Source: Paenibacillus eucommiae
GTDB lineage: Bacteria > Bacillota > Bacilli > Paenibacillales > NBRC-103111
Direction: 5' to 3'
Length of the DNA stretch: 64,000 nt
Assembly (NCBI RefSeq): GCF_017874215.1
Contig: NZ_JAGGLB010000014.1
Span: 62,001-126,000, forward strand
The notes beneath the pieces are model-generated. The model saw only the letters and a program-made list of their open reading frames with translations. It did no database searches and had not been told where the DNA came from. A program made the position numbers and the translations under genes. This document shows positions 47,840 through 57,445 of the stretch, in pieces (position 1 is the stretch's first letter; every line of letters starts with the position of its first letter).

Positions 47840-49454
47840 GTTGCCTATCTTAAGTCTTATCGCCTTCTCTCCTTTGCTAGGGGTACTGATCCTCCTTTTC
47901 ATTCGCAAGGATCAAGGAAAATTAATTAAAATAATAGGGATTGCGACAACCTTTATTCCCTTGCTGCTCGCCGCATGGCTTTACGTGGATTACCAGTATC
48001 AAGCCAGTCCGATTCAATACAAGGAACAGTTGGATTGGATCAAGGTGCCGCTAAGTCATGAGGGCATCCAACAAGTTACGACCTTGTTCTTTGAATTTAA
48101 ATACACAATGGCCGTAGACGGACTTTCACTTCCGCTTGTTTTCTTGACAGCCTTGATCTCAAGTATGGCGGCTCTTGCCTCCGTATATATCAAGAAACGC
48201 TGGAAAACTTACTTTATCTTGTTTCTTTTGCTAGAGGTGGGCATGTTCGGCGTATTTATGGCGCAGGATCTGTTCCTGTTCTTCCTCTTTTTTGAAATCA
48301 CGCTTGTTCCGATGTTTTTCCTTATTGGCATATGGGGATACATGGACAAAGAAAAAGCGGCAAATCGTTTTCTGATCTATAACGGGCTCGGCTCGGCTAT
48401 TATGCTGATTGCCTTTCTGATCTTGGTAACCACAGCCGGATTTACTCAAATACCGTCAGAAACTTCGCTTGAAGTGTATTACAGCGGGGACATTCAACAG
48501 ATTGCATATAATCTATTTCAGGATCCCAATTCCTATGTGAACCAAATGGCCGCAGAAAATCCGTTCTACTTGCAAAGCGGCATGAAATGGGCGCTGTTTA
48601 TTATGCTTCTGGTGGCATTCGGCATCAAGCTGCCGATTTTCCCGTTTCATACCTGGATGCTCAAGGTTCACACGGAAGCTCCACCTTCAGTCGTTATGAT
48701 CCATTCCGGTATTTTGTTGAAAATGGGAGCGTATGGGCTCATCCGGTTCGGCATTCTCTTCTTTCCGGAAGAGGCCAAGCATTGGGCTTGGGTGCTTGCC
48801 CTGCTGGGAGTTATCAATATTTTGTACGGAGCCATTCTGGCGTTCGTTCAGAAGGATTTCAAGCTGGTGTTAGCTTACTCAAGTATCAGTCATATGGGTA
48901 TAGTCCTTCTCGGGCTTGCGGCATTTAATTTGGCAGGCATGCAGGGAGCTGTGTTCCAATTAATCTCCCACGGACTTATCTCTGCCCTGATGTTTTTACT
49001 TGTTGGCATCATTTATGAGCGGACTGGGAGCACCATGCTGGATAAGCTCGGCGGCTTGGCTTCGGCGGTGCCTTTTATAAGCGGAATACTGTTAGTAGCG
49101 GGTATGGCATCCTTAGGACTTCCCGGGCTTTCAGGCTTTGTCGGTGAATTTCTAGCTTTCCTGGGACTGTTTGACACATTAAAAATTTATGCAATTGTCG
49201 GAACGCTAGGGATTATCCTTACAGCCGTGTATGTGTTGAGAGGGGTTCTGAAAATAACCTACGGACCGATTCCAGAACGTTTGCAAGGCATGAAGGATGC
49301 AAGACTTATTGAAGCTATACCGATGATTACGCTGGTTGCGTTTATTCTTCTGCTGGGTGTTTACCCAAGTGTGCTAAGCCAACCTTTACAACAAACGATA
49401 GGCGGCTTTGATCAAATGATCCAAAGCATATTAGCCGGGAAGATAGGGGGTTAG
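47829..49454 (+). CDS. nuoM: NADH-quinone oxidoreductase subunit M
   Basis: 541 residues, ATG inside the end of nuoL with GGAAGGAGG upstream. Antiporter-like subunit with Glu in FLFFEITLVPMFFLIGIWG (about 155), Lys in AFGIKLPIFPFHTWML (about 268) and APPSVVMIHSGILLKMGAYG. Some 14 membrane helices. Confidence 0.96.
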   Translation: MLDKLPILSLIAFSPLLGVLILLFIRKDQGKLIKIIGIATTFIPLLLAAWLYVDYQYQASPIQYKEQLDWIKVPLSHEGIQQVTTLFFEFKYTMAVDGLSLPLVFLTALISSMAALASVYIKKRWKTYFILFLLLEVGMFGVFMAQDLFLFFLFFEITLVPMFFLIGIWGYMDKEKAANRFLIYNGLGSAIMLIAFLILVTTAGFTQIPSETSLEVYYSGDIQQIAYNLFQDPNSYVNQMAAENPFYLQSGMKWALFIMLLVAFGIKLPIFPFHTWMLKVHTEAPPSVVMIHSGILLKMGAYGLIRFGILFFPEEAKHWAWVLALLGVINILYGAILAFVQKDFKLVLAYSSISHMGIVLLGLAAFNLAGMQGAVFQLISHGLISALMFLLVGIIYERTGSTMLDKLGGLASAVPFISGILLVAGMASLGLPGLSGFVGEFLAFLGLFDTLKIYAIVGTLGIILTAVYVLRGVLKITYGPIPERLQGMKDARLIEAIPMITLVAFILLLGVYPSVLSQPLQQTIGGFDQMIQSILAGKIGG

Positions 49455-49458
49455 ATCG

Positions 49459-50979
49459 GTGGAACAGCTTCGACTCCATGCTGCAGACTTGATGCATCTT
49501 CTTCCTGAGATTACTTTGATCGGGACGGCGATTCTTCTTTCTCTGATTGATCTCTTTCTTCCGAAAACGGTGAGTAGATCTTTGATAGGCTGGCTGTCTC
49601 TTGTCGGCATTATTGCCACAGCAGCCCTGGTCATCGCCCAGCTCAATCCAGCAGAGCCAATTGAACTGCTGAACCATAGTTATCGGGTCGACGATTTTGG
49701 CAACCTGATCAAGCTTATTTTGCTTACGGGCACGGGACTTGTCATTTTTATGAGTTTGGGTTCCATCCGCAAGGATGAAATTCCACATATCGGCGAGTAT
49801 TACTACCTGCTGCTGCCTGCAACCTTAGGTGGTATGATCGTAGCTTCTTCCGGAGACCTCATGACATTGTATGTCGGTCTGGAATTGCTAAGTATAACTT
49901 CCTACTTGCTTGTGGCCATGAATAAAATGAGTAAGAAATCCAACGAGGGTGCATTTAAATATCTCGTTATGGGCGGGATCTCCTCTGCGCTTATTTTATA
50001 CGGAATGTCCTTTCTCTACGGGATTGCAGGAACTACGAATTTGGGGCAGATAGGGTCTGCGCTAGTGAGCGGGATGGATTCATTCCAGCCTCTCATCTAC
50101 GTATCCTTCTTCTTACTGCTGGCAGGGTTTGGTTTTAAAATCGCCGCGGCACCATTTCACAGCTGGGCTCCTGACGTTTATCAAGGCGCCTCAACTCCAG
50201 TAACTGCGTTTCTGGCAGTTGTATCCAAGGCTGCGGGCTTCGCTATATTGTTCCGCATGTTCTATGTGCTGTTCGCCTTCTCTGATTTTGGCGCCAGCAG
50301 TCAGATTCAGCATGATGTATTCCTGACTCTGTCCGTGCTGGCAGCAGCCGCCATGGTAACAGGTAATTTTATAGCTTTGAGGCAAACCAATATGAAAAGG
50401 CTGCTTGCTTATTCGGGAATTGCCAATGCGGGTTACCTGTTGGTCCCGATCAGCACTCACTTTTCATTGATTCATTTCAGCAATTTCTCAGAGTTTACTT
50501 ATTATCTTGTTGCTTATCTCTTTATGAATATCGGAGCATTTGCTGTTTTGATGATCGTGGAGCAATCCACTGGACATCAGGAAATTCGCGGGTTCTCAGG
50601 CCTTTATTATCGCGCTCCCTACACTGCAGTAGCCATGGTACTTATTGTTCTGTCTCTTGCGGGCATACCGGTTACAGGTGGCTTCTTCGGTAAGGTGTAC
50701 ATTATCCTCGGTACAATGGGGACGCAGAAATATTGGCTTGGCGCATTAATGATTGGAACGAGTGTCGTGTCGTTCTATTACTACTTTGGAGTAGTTCGTC
50801 AAATGTTCATGCGCAGCAGTGAGGAATCAGCGGATGTACGGGTCCCATTGCCTCTGGGCATTACTGCTTGGCTGTGCGCGATCGTAGGAGTGGCCATGGG
50901 ATTCTTCCCTCAGGTCATACTTGAATATATTGAAAAAGTATTCAGCTTTTTAGGAGATCTAATGATTCATAGCAGCTAA
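49459..50979 (+). CDS. nuoN: NADH-quinone oxidoreductase subunit N
   Basis: 506 residues from GTG, 4 bp after nuoM; AGGGGG upstream. Third antiporter-like subunit: Glu in LYVGLELLSITSYLLV (about 140), Lys in GFGFKIAAAPFHSWAPDVY (about 223) and STPVTAFLAVVSKAAGFA. Last gene of the operon; nuoE, F and G are absent. Confidence 0.96.
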   Translation: MEQLRLHAADLMHLLPEITLIGTAILLSLIDLFLPKTVSRSLIGWLSLVGIIATAALVIAQLNPAEPIELLNHSYRVDDFGNLIKLILLTGTGLVIFMSLGSIRKDEIPHIGEYYYLLLPATLGGMIVASSGDLMTLYVGLELLSITSYLLVAMNKMSKKSNEGAFKYLVMGGISSALILYGMSFLYGIAGTTNLGQIGSALVSGMDSFQPLIYVSFFLLLAGFGFKIAAAPFHSWAPDVYQGASTPVTAFLAVVSKAAGFAILFRMFYVLFAFSDFGASSQIQHDVFLTLSVLAAAAMVTGNFIALRQTNMKRLLAYSGIANAGYLLVPISTHFSLIHFSNFSEFTYYLVAYLFMNIGAFAVLMIVEQSTGHQEIRGFSGLYYRAPYTAVAMVLIVLSLAGIPVTGGFFGKVYIILGTMGTQKYWLGALMIGTSVVSFYYYFGVVRQMFMRSSEESADVRVPLPLGITAWLCAIVGVAMGFFPQVILEYIEKVFSFLGDLMIHSS

Positions 50980-50990
50980 AATGAAAGCAT

Positions 50991-51032
50991 GAAAACCCCC
51001 TTTCCATCAGAGATGGAAAGGGGGTTTTCTGC
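50991..51032 (+). terminator. Terminator of the nuo operon
   Basis: Near-perfect 18-bp stem: GAAAACCCCCTTTCCATC (50991-51008) and its complement (51012-51029), with a 3-nt AGA loop. The T4 run is partly in the stem, but the hairpin is very stable. Confidence 0.9.
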
Positions 51033-51148
51033 ATATATTAGAAAATCCCAAATGCTTACAGGTGATAAAGTGATGGAGTATTTATAAATTCATAAATTTG
51101 GATCATGAAAGCTAGAAAGCTGAAAGGAAGTCCAATGCTCATTGTAGT

Positions 51149-51508
51149 CACTATCCCTTTGCATCAGGAAAAGACGTCTGGAGGCAGTCCGTTTGAATTT
51201 TGGGAGATCGTGCACGCGGCAGATGCCGTTCTTTATCCCCAGCGCTTTTGCCCCACAGGAAATCTCCACCAACCAAGAGAAACACCCTTGTTGGCTGTCC
51301 TTTTGAGCTTGGTCTCGTGCGATTGCAGCTAAAGAGAGGGAAAGGCTGTGGGTGGAAAAGCGATAGCGTCCGCCTTTAAAGATTTGTTCCAACCTCCACA
51401 TTCATTTCATTCAAGGGAACAAATCTTTAACAGCGGTTGGAGCCCACAGCCTTTTCCTCCCCTCATGCACCCACGTAATGAAACGCTTCCTCAAAGGACG
51501 CTCAAGAA
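51149..51508. repeat. Structured intergenic repeat family, copy 4
   Basis: It starts with CACTATCCCTTTG. Outer arms AAAGGCTGTGGG / CCCACAGCCTTT (51341-51352, 51443-51454) and inner arms TTTAAAGATTTGTTCC and complement (about 51373-51388, 51415-51430). In the outer stem the T-A pair of copy 1 is replaced by A-T with both arms changed, a compensatory change. It lies between nuoN and the SLH protease gene, where the remaining sequence (51547-51844) shows only weak promoter-like AT-rich stretches. Confidence 0.8.
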
Positions 51509-51530
51509 GGGTTTCTTGCAGATTCATAAA

Positions 51531-51546
51531 TGTTCCACGTGAAAAA
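51531..51546. promoter_or_regulatory. parS-like ParB binding site
   Basis: TGTTCCACGTGAAAAA matches the Bacillus parS consensus (TGTTNCACGTGAAACA) at 15 of 16 positions. It is intergenic. An 8-of-9 DnaA box (ATATCCACA, 51554-51562) follows. Chromosome-origin regions of Bacillales carry several parS sites that nucleate ParB/Spo0J. Confidence 0.7.
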
Positions 51547-51844
51547 ACACATTATATCCACATTTGATTGTTGCTTTAGATGGTTCCTTAAATATAATTC
51601 TTCTATAATAAGAAAGTAGGAAGAAAATTCAGATTTTTTAATGAATGTTCATTTACTTTAACCAGCATTCAGGACCGATTAACAACATACACTAATTGGT
51701 ATGCTGAGCAAGCGTTTCTTATCCTTTTAATGGATCAAGTCTAGGTCTTTCGTCCTTTTTCTACTTAAGAGGCAGGGATATGCGTGTAAAGTACAGAATT
51801 TATGTAAGACGGACTATTCTATTGACACAGAAGGACTTATGCCC

Positions 51845-54376
51845 ATGAAGCACATAAAAAATTTGCTGCTTGCTGCTATTATACTACTACTAATGGAATT
51901 TGCAGGGGTTTCGAGCTATGCGGATGCGGCTATTCCGGCATCTACTGATCCCATGCGTGTCAAGCAAAGCTATCTGGACCTTATTCATATAGATAAAGCC
52001 TGGGCGGCGGCAGGGGATTCTAAGAAGTCGGTTGTGGTGGCAGTTGTTGATACAGGGGTGGATCTTACTCATCCTGATCTAGTCGGTAATTTCGTAGCAG
52101 GAATTAATCTTATTAATTCGGGCGCCAAGCCCTTGGATGATAACGGACATGGTACGAATGTGGCAGGGGTCATAGCCGCATCGATGAACAACGATAAAGG
52201 GATAGCGGGTATAGCACCAAATGTGAAGATCATGCCGATTAAGGCTTTGGAATCTGATGGTTCGGGTGGTGAATCGAAGCTCGGGGAAGGAATTCGCTAT
52301 GCGGTCGACCATGGCGCGGATATTGTGGTGCTCTCTTTAGGTCTGAATAAGAATCCGATTGAGCTTGCTGCAACGGTTCAATATGCCGAAGATCACAATG
52401 TTCTTTTGGTAGCTGCTGTGGGCAATGAGGGAAACAGCGTTAAATACCCCGCGGCTTATCCAAGCGTGCTTGCAGTTGGAGGAGTTACTTCAGCCAAGCT
52501 TGCCGATGAACGGTCCAATTTTGGCTCAGAGATTGATTTGGTTGCGCCTTGGGATGTTTTTACAACGAAGCTGGGTGGTGGGTATGAATACAAGGATGGA
52601 ACCTCCATGTCGGCTCCTCAGGTAGCAGGTGTCGCTGCGCTGCTGTTAAGTAAATATCCGCAAATGACAGCTATTCAGCTGCGGAGTCATTTGCTGCAAA
52701 CGACCGAGAAGCTGAATGCTTCTGGTTGGAATCCGCAAACAGGCTATGGCTTTCTGCGGGCAGATTTAGCTTTGACAATGCCAGTTAGTGACGACCGCTT
52801 CGAACCTAATGACCGCAAGGAACAAGCTGCCAAAATCCCTGTGCAATCCCTCATTCATGCCACATTAAGCTCTGGAAAGGATCAGGACTGGTACACACTT
52901 GAGAGTCCCTATGATGGAACAGTAGACATTACAATCCGTTCAACGGACCAATCCAACATAACGCTCCGGACCAATTCCGGGATAGCTGGTAAAGAAGCAG
53001 CTTACACCCTAGGCAAAGGAAACAAGATAACCCTGTTTGTCAAAAAAGGCACAACCTCTCTTCAGCTTCAACCGGCAGATCTTCTAAGAAAAACGCCTGC
53101 CGCGTATTCCATGCTTTCTGAATTTCATATTTACCGCGATCCGTTTGAAGATAATGACAAGCAATTTAAAGCTTTTGTTTTGCCAGGAAGAACTCAAACC
53201 ATCAGGGGAACTTTTCATCAAAAGGATGATCAGGACTGGTTCCAGCTGTCTTTGGAGCAATCCGGGACGATGCGGATTAAGGTTTCTGTGGATACGGCCA
53301 GAATCGATCCAGTCATTCTTTTTCAGAAAAAAGGGGAAAAATCGATTACCATCGATGAGGTAGGGGAAGGCGCAACGGAGATTACTTCGGAAATGAGCGT
53401 GCTGCCGGGTGAATACTACATTCGTATTAGCAACATAAAGGATTATACCAATGCTGTCACTGGGGAATATACGCTTTCTATTGAATTTTCTCCTAAACTT
53501 TTAGATCCCAACGAACCGAATGACAAGCCCTATCAAGCAACCTACTTAGGCTGGTTTTCCGACTATAAGGGCGTTTTTCACAATAATGAAGATGTGGATT
53601 GGTTTGAGTTCCGTATCGACAAAGAAAGTCTTGTACAGATGAGTTTTCGTGATATCCCTACGAGCCGCAGGCTTGGTGTGGCTCTGTACGACAGCAGCTT
53701 GAAAGAGCTAGCCGCCTACAAGAATAAATCAGGGCAATCTTCTATTCGTGTTGATCAAAAGCTGGCCGCGGGCACTTATTATTTAAAGCTGAAGCCTGAC
53801 CGATTTTTTGTGAATCAAATGTATCATCTTCAAATAGGTGTCTATTCGCTAAAAAGTGGGTATATAGATATTAACGAGCACTGGGCTTCAGATGCCATTG
53901 TTGAACTTACAAGCAAAGGCTGGATTAGCGGATATGGTAATTTCCGGTTTGCCCCTGATCGATCCATTACGAGAGCGGAGGCGGCAACTGTGCTCGTCAA
54001 GGCTCTTAATTTGACAAAGCAGAGGGAGCTCAGCTATACCGACCTTGGTCCGAAGCACTGGTCCTACCCCTATATAGCCAAGGCTGAACAGGCGGGATTA
54101 GTGGAAGGCTACCCAGATGGTTCGTTCCAGCCTGACCGGGTTTTAACCCGAATGGAAATGGTTAGTATGCTGGCGAGAAGTATGAATATGAAGGGGACAC
54201 AAAGCGGAAATTCACCTTTTATTGATGTTAAGGAGGATTACTGGGGAATCAGTGTTCTGAAACAGATGAGGTCAGAAGGATGGATTAACGGGTATAAGGA
54301 TGGGTCGTTTCAACCCGAGAAACATGCGACCCGGGCGGAATTCGTTACTATGCTGCAGAAGGTGCTGAATCGTTAA
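51845..54376 (+). CDS. Cell-surface subtilisin-like protease with PPC-type and SLH domains
   Basis: 843 residues from ATG at 51845 (GAAGGAC about 10 nt upstream; ATG at 51839 is an alternative). Signal peptide about 1-28. Peptidase S8 domain with Asp in VAVVDTGVDLTHPD, His in NGHGTNVAGVIA and Ser in GTSMSAPQVAGVAALL. Three PPC-like beta modules follow (DDRFEPNDRKEQA, DPFEDNDKQFKA and DPNEPNDKPYQAT mark their starts). The last 170 residues are three SLH repeats (HWASDAIVEL, HWSYPYIAKA and YWGISVLKQM), which bind pyruvylated wall polymer. The protein should be displayed at the S-layer. Substrate unknown. Confidence 0.93.
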   Translation: MKHIKNLLLAAIILLLMEFAGVSSYADAAIPASTDPMRVKQSYLDLIHIDKAWAAAGDSKKSVVVAVVDTGVDLTHPDLVGNFVAGINLINSGAKPLDDNGHGTNVAGVIAASMNNDKGIAGIAPNVKIMPIKALESDGSGGESKLGEGIRYAVDHGADIVVLSLGLNKNPIELAATVQYAEDHNVLLVAAVGNEGNSVKYPAAYPSVLAVGGVTSAKLADERSNFGSEIDLVAPWDVFTTKLGGGYEYKDGTSMSAPQVAGVAALLLSKYPQMTAIQLRSHLLQTTEKLNASGWNPQTGYGFLRADLALTMPVSDDRFEPNDRKEQAAKIPVQSLIHATLSSGKDQDWYTLESPYDGTVDITIRSTDQSNITLRTNSGIAGKEAAYTLGKGNKITLFVKKGTTSLQLQPADLLRKTPAAYSMLSEFHIYRDPFEDNDKQFKAFVLPGRTQTIRGTFHQKDDQDWFQLSLEQSGTMRIKVSVDTARIDPVILFQKKGEKSITIDEVGEGATEITSEMSVLPGEYYIRISNIKDYTNAVTGEYTLSIEFSPKLLDPNEPNDKPYQATYLGWFSDYKGVFHNNEDVDWFEFRIDKESLVQMSFRDIPTSRRLGVALYDSSLKELAAYKNKSGQSSIRVDQKLAAGTYYLKLKPDRFFVNQMYHLQIGVYSLKSGYIDINEHWASDAIVELTSKGWISGYGNFRFAPDRSITRAEAATVLVKALNLTKQRELSYTDLGPKHWSYPYIAKAEQAGLVEGYPDGSFQPDRVLTRMEMVSMLARSMNMKGTQSGNSPFIDVKEDYWGISVLKQMRSEGWINGYKDGSFQPEKHATRAEFVTMLQKVLNR

Positions 54377-54397
54377 TGAAAAGGGGAAAAGCAGCCG

Positions 54398-54646
54398 ATG
54401 ATGGACTTGCCGGTAGCTACAGGTGCATCCTATAGCGTTATTATCAATATTGCGATTTACTTATTATGCATAGCCCTTTCTTGGTGGGCACTTCAGGAAT
54501 TTCGTTTTGATGTGCTGCTTAAGAGGCCAAAAAGTGCACCGGCCATCATGCTTCAAATTTTGCTTTCTATAGCCTTAGGTCATTTAGTAGCCAGTTTTTT
54601 TATTCAGTATTTGAACTTTTCTGTAGGCTTAAATCAAATATTTTAG
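54398..54646 (+). CDS. ywzB: DUF1146 family membrane protein (YwzB-like)
   Basis: 82 residues; AAGGGG about 15 nt upstream is weak. Two membrane helices (about 10-28 and 48-68) with a central ALQEFRFDVLLKRPKS segment typical of YwzB/DUF1146. It is conserved upstream of murA and spoIID in Bacilli; function unknown. Confidence 0.85.
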   Translation: MMDLPVATGASYSVIINIAIYLLCIALSWWALQEFRFDVLLKRPKSAPAIMLQILLSIALGHLVASFFIQYLNFSVGLNQIF

Positions 54647-54835
54647 GGTATATTATCGAATAATGCACACATTTCTTGTCAACAATGAATCTTATACGGT
54701 TCTAAAATGGAATAATCATCCGAATGTTATTGTGACCGCTTGAAAAGCGGATATTGTTCTCATTGAGCTGTAGTGATAAACTAAGGAAATGTACGTAAAC
54801 AGGTGCATTCAAAATGAGTTCGCGGAGGGAACAAG

Positions 54836-56155
54836 ATGAGCAAAATTATCGTCCGCGGTGGCCGAAAGCTAGCTGGTAAGGTAAAGATAAACGGAGCCAA
54901 GAACGCCGTACTTCCTATTATTGCAGCCTCTATTCTAGGGTCTGAAGGAGAAAGCATCATTTATGACGCACCTCCCCTTGACGACGTGTTCGTCATTAAT
55001 CAGGTTTTGGAAAGCTTGGGCATTGAGATTGAATTTAAAAATGAAGTGATACGGGTTCGGGCGCATAAGATTAATACGTGCGAAGCTTCCTATGAGCTTG
55101 TACGTAAGATGAGAGCTTCATTTTTAGTTATGGGACCGCTGCTTGCAAGGCTGGGGCAGGCCCGTATTTCGCTTCCTGGAGGCTGTGCAATCGGAACCAG
55201 GCCTATTGACCAGCATTTGAAGGGCTTTGAAGCCATGGGTGCTGAGATCGATCTGGGGCAGGGGTACATTGAGGCTAGGGTTAAGGGACGACTTAAAGGA
55301 GCTAAGATCTATTTAGACGTAGCGAGCGTAGGTGCTACGGAGAATATTATGATGGCGGCCACGCTAGCTGAAGGAACCACCATTATTGAGAACGCCGCAA
55401 AAGAACCGGAAATCGTTGATTTGGCCAATTATTTAAATGCTATGGGTGCCGTTGTGCGGGGAGCAGGCACGGGTGTTATTCGAATCGAAGGCGTAGAGAA
55501 ATTATGTGGGGTTTCACATACGGTTATTCCAGATCGCGTTGAAGCGGGTACATACATGATTGCCGCAGCTATTACCGGAAGCAATTTGTATATAGAAAAT
55601 GCCATCGGCGATCATCTTCGCCCTGTGATCTCTAAGCTGCAGGAAATGGGCGTATCTGTTGATGAAGACGAGAATGGCATTCGTGTTATAGCAGATCGGC
55701 CTTTAAGAGCGGTTGATGTTAAAACGCTGCCGTATCCTGGCTTTCCAACAGACATGCAATCTCAGATGATGGCGCTTTTGATGGTTGCTGACGGAACGAG
55801 CCTTGTTACGGAGACCGTATTTGAGAATCGCTTCATGCACGTAGACGAGTTTACGAATATGAACGCTCAGATTAAGGTTGATGGAAGAACTGCAGTAATC
55901 AGTGGCAACTCCAGACTGAAGGGTGCTAAGGTTTGCGCTACAGATCTACGGGCAGGCGCTGCATTGATCTTAGCGGCTCTAGTGGCAGATGGGGAGACGG
56001 AAATTACCGGAACTCACCATATTGACCGGGGCTATGTGAATATTGCAGCTGTTCTTCGCCAGCTTGGAGCGGATATTTACAGACTCACACCGCAGGAAGT
56101 GGAACAGGAGCTGCCAGAGGTTGGCTTCTTCACGGCACAGCCTACACTAGCTTAA
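54836..56155 (+). CDS. murA: UDP-N-acetylglucosamine 1-carboxyvinyltransferase
   Basis: 439 residues; GCGGAGGG precedes ATG. The fosfomycin-reactive catalytic Cys is in LPGGCAIGTRPIDQHL (about 119); KINGAKNAVLPIIAAS (about 16-31) and GFPTDMQSQMMAL (about 302) are family motifs. First committed step of peptidoglycan synthesis. Synteny with ywzB and spoIID identifies it as the MurAA-type copy. Confidence 0.97.
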   Translation: MSKIIVRGGRKLAGKVKINGAKNAVLPIIAASILGSEGESIIYDAPPLDDVFVINQVLESLGIEIEFKNEVIRVRAHKINTCEASYELVRKMRASFLVMGPLLARLGQARISLPGGCAIGTRPIDQHLKGFEAMGAEIDLGQGYIEARVKGRLKGAKIYLDVASVGATENIMMAATLAEGTTIIENAAKEPEIVDLANYLNAMGAVVRGAGTGVIRIEGVEKLCGVSHTVIPDRVEAGTYMIAAAITGSNLYIENAIGDHLRPVISKLQEMGVSVDEDENGIRVIADRPLRAVDVKTLPYPGFPTDMQSQMMALLMVADGTSLVTETVFENRFMHVDEFTNMNAQIKVDGRTAVISGNSRLKGAKVCATDLRAGAALILAALVADGETEITGTHHIDRGYVNIAAVLRQLGADIYRLTPQEVEQELPEVGFFTAQPTLA

Positions 56156-56166
56156 TAAGTATTTAC

Positions 56167-56205
56167 AGAGCTGATCTCCTGACGGATATCGGCTCTTCTT
56201 TTTGT
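56167..56205 (+). terminator. Terminator after murA
   Basis: AGAGCTGAT (56167-56175) pairs with ATCGGCTCT (56188-56196), one U-G, followed by TCTTTTT. Confidence 0.8.
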
Positions 56206-56233
56206 TCTATTCTACTAAACCCCCTCATAAAAT
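56205..56233 (+). promoter_or_regulatory. Candidate sigma-E promoter of spoIID
   Basis: TTCTATT (5 of 7 to the sigma-E -35), 14-nt spacer, CATAAAAT (7 of 8 to the -10, CATACAHT). spoIID is sigma-E dependent in Bacillus. Confidence 0.5.
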
Positions 56234-56295
56234 GTTCATAACCTGACTTCCTAGTAGGAGATTCGGTTTGAACAAATGATGGAGGTATAAAGGAT

Positions 56296-57363
56296 ATGTA
56301 CAAATGGAAGAGTGGCTCTACGCCAAGGGTTGTTTACTGGGTGGCTTTTTGGTTGTCGGCACTAATCATCGTTACTATTATAATTCCTGGAATACTAGTC
56401 AAGAAGATTCCAACCGAAACCTCCCTGATTCCGTTAGCCACACCAGAAGCAATAGCAGCCGGAGTTTTAACGACTAAGGCCGCTGTTGCCGAGAAGCAGC
56501 TTATGATACCTGTATATTTGAGTAAAAAGGAAGTTGTTGAAACAGTACCGCTCGAGGAATATGTGCGTGGCGTTCTTGCTGCAGAAATGCCAATAGCTTT
56601 TGAGCTGGAAGCTTTGAAAGCCCAGGCTATGGCGGCAAGAACCTATATGCTTAGGAGGATCACCGATCAGGATTTCAGCGAAGTACCTACTCGTGATGCT
56701 TGGGTTACTGATACGGTTGTACACCAGGCTTACATCAATGAGGACGATCTCAAAAGCAAATGGGATAACAGCACTAAGGAGGCCAATATGGCCAAGATTA
56801 ACCGGGCTGTGGAAGAAACGAGGGGGCTTATCCTCACCTATGACAATAAACCGATTAATGCTACCTTTTTTTCTACGAGTAACGGTTATACAGAAAATTC
56901 AGAGGACTACTGGCCGGATAAGGTCCCTTATTTAAGAAGTGTTCCAAGCCCTTGGGATAAGAAGCTCTCCCCCCGATTTGAGGATACAGTTACTTTTAGC
57001 TACTCAACACTTCTGCAGAAGCTGGGTCTTTCTAGTATTTCCTCTAAAAAGGGTAGTACCATGGGGATTAGCATTATTGAACAGTCCGCAGGCCATAGAA
57101 TTATGAAAATAAGAGTTGGTGGCAAAACCTTCACAGGCCGGGAAATCAGAGAGAAGCTGGGTCTGGCTTCCTCTCAATTTAATTGGAAGTGGAAGGGGTC
57201 CCAGCTGGAAATAACTACATACGGATATGGACATGGGGTAGGCATGAGTCAATGGGGAGCTCAAGGAATGGCTAAAGAAGGCAGGACGGCCGCTGATATT
57301 GTCAAATACTATTATACCGGAATATCCATCGTTCAGGCCTCCGAGATACTAGCTATGAAATAA
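56296..57363 (+). CDS. spoIID: Stage II sporulation protein D (peptidoglycan lytic transglycosylase)
   Basis: 355 residues; GGAGG about 13 nt upstream. One N-terminal membrane anchor (about 12-34), then the SpoIID domain: VPLEEYVRGVLAAEMP with the catalytic Glu (about 100), QAMAARTY, and the C-terminal GYGHGVGMSQWGAQGMA. In the mother cell it cuts glycan strands during engulfment with SpoIIM and SpoIIP. Confidence 0.95.
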   Translation: MYKWKSGSTPRVVYWVAFWLSALIIVTIIIPGILVKKIPTETSLIPLATPEAIAAGVLTTKAAVAEKQLMIPVYLSKKEVVETVPLEEYVRGVLAAEMPIAFELEALKAQAMAARTYMLRRITDQDFSEVPTRDAWVTDTVVHQAYINEDDLKSKWDNSTKEANMAKINRAVEETRGLILTYDNKPINATFFSTSNGYTENSEDYWPDKVPYLRSVPSPWDKKLSPRFEDTVTFSYSTLLQKLGLSSISSKKGSTMGISIIEQSAGHRIMKIRVGGKTFTGREIREKLGLASSQFNWKWKGSQLEITTYGYGHGVGMSQWGAQGMAKEGRTAADIVKYYYTGISIVQASEILAMK

Positions 57364-57445
57364 AGCGGAAATTCTATAAAAATATCTCTATTGAACAAGT
57401 ATAAAACATCCAAAAGTGTCAAGAATGGTTATTGAGGTGATAACC

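Noticed and set aside
57364..57445. Sigma-F promoter for spoIIQ
   Set aside because: GTATA is present near 57399, but no convincing GGNNANAMTR -10 at suitable spacing was found.
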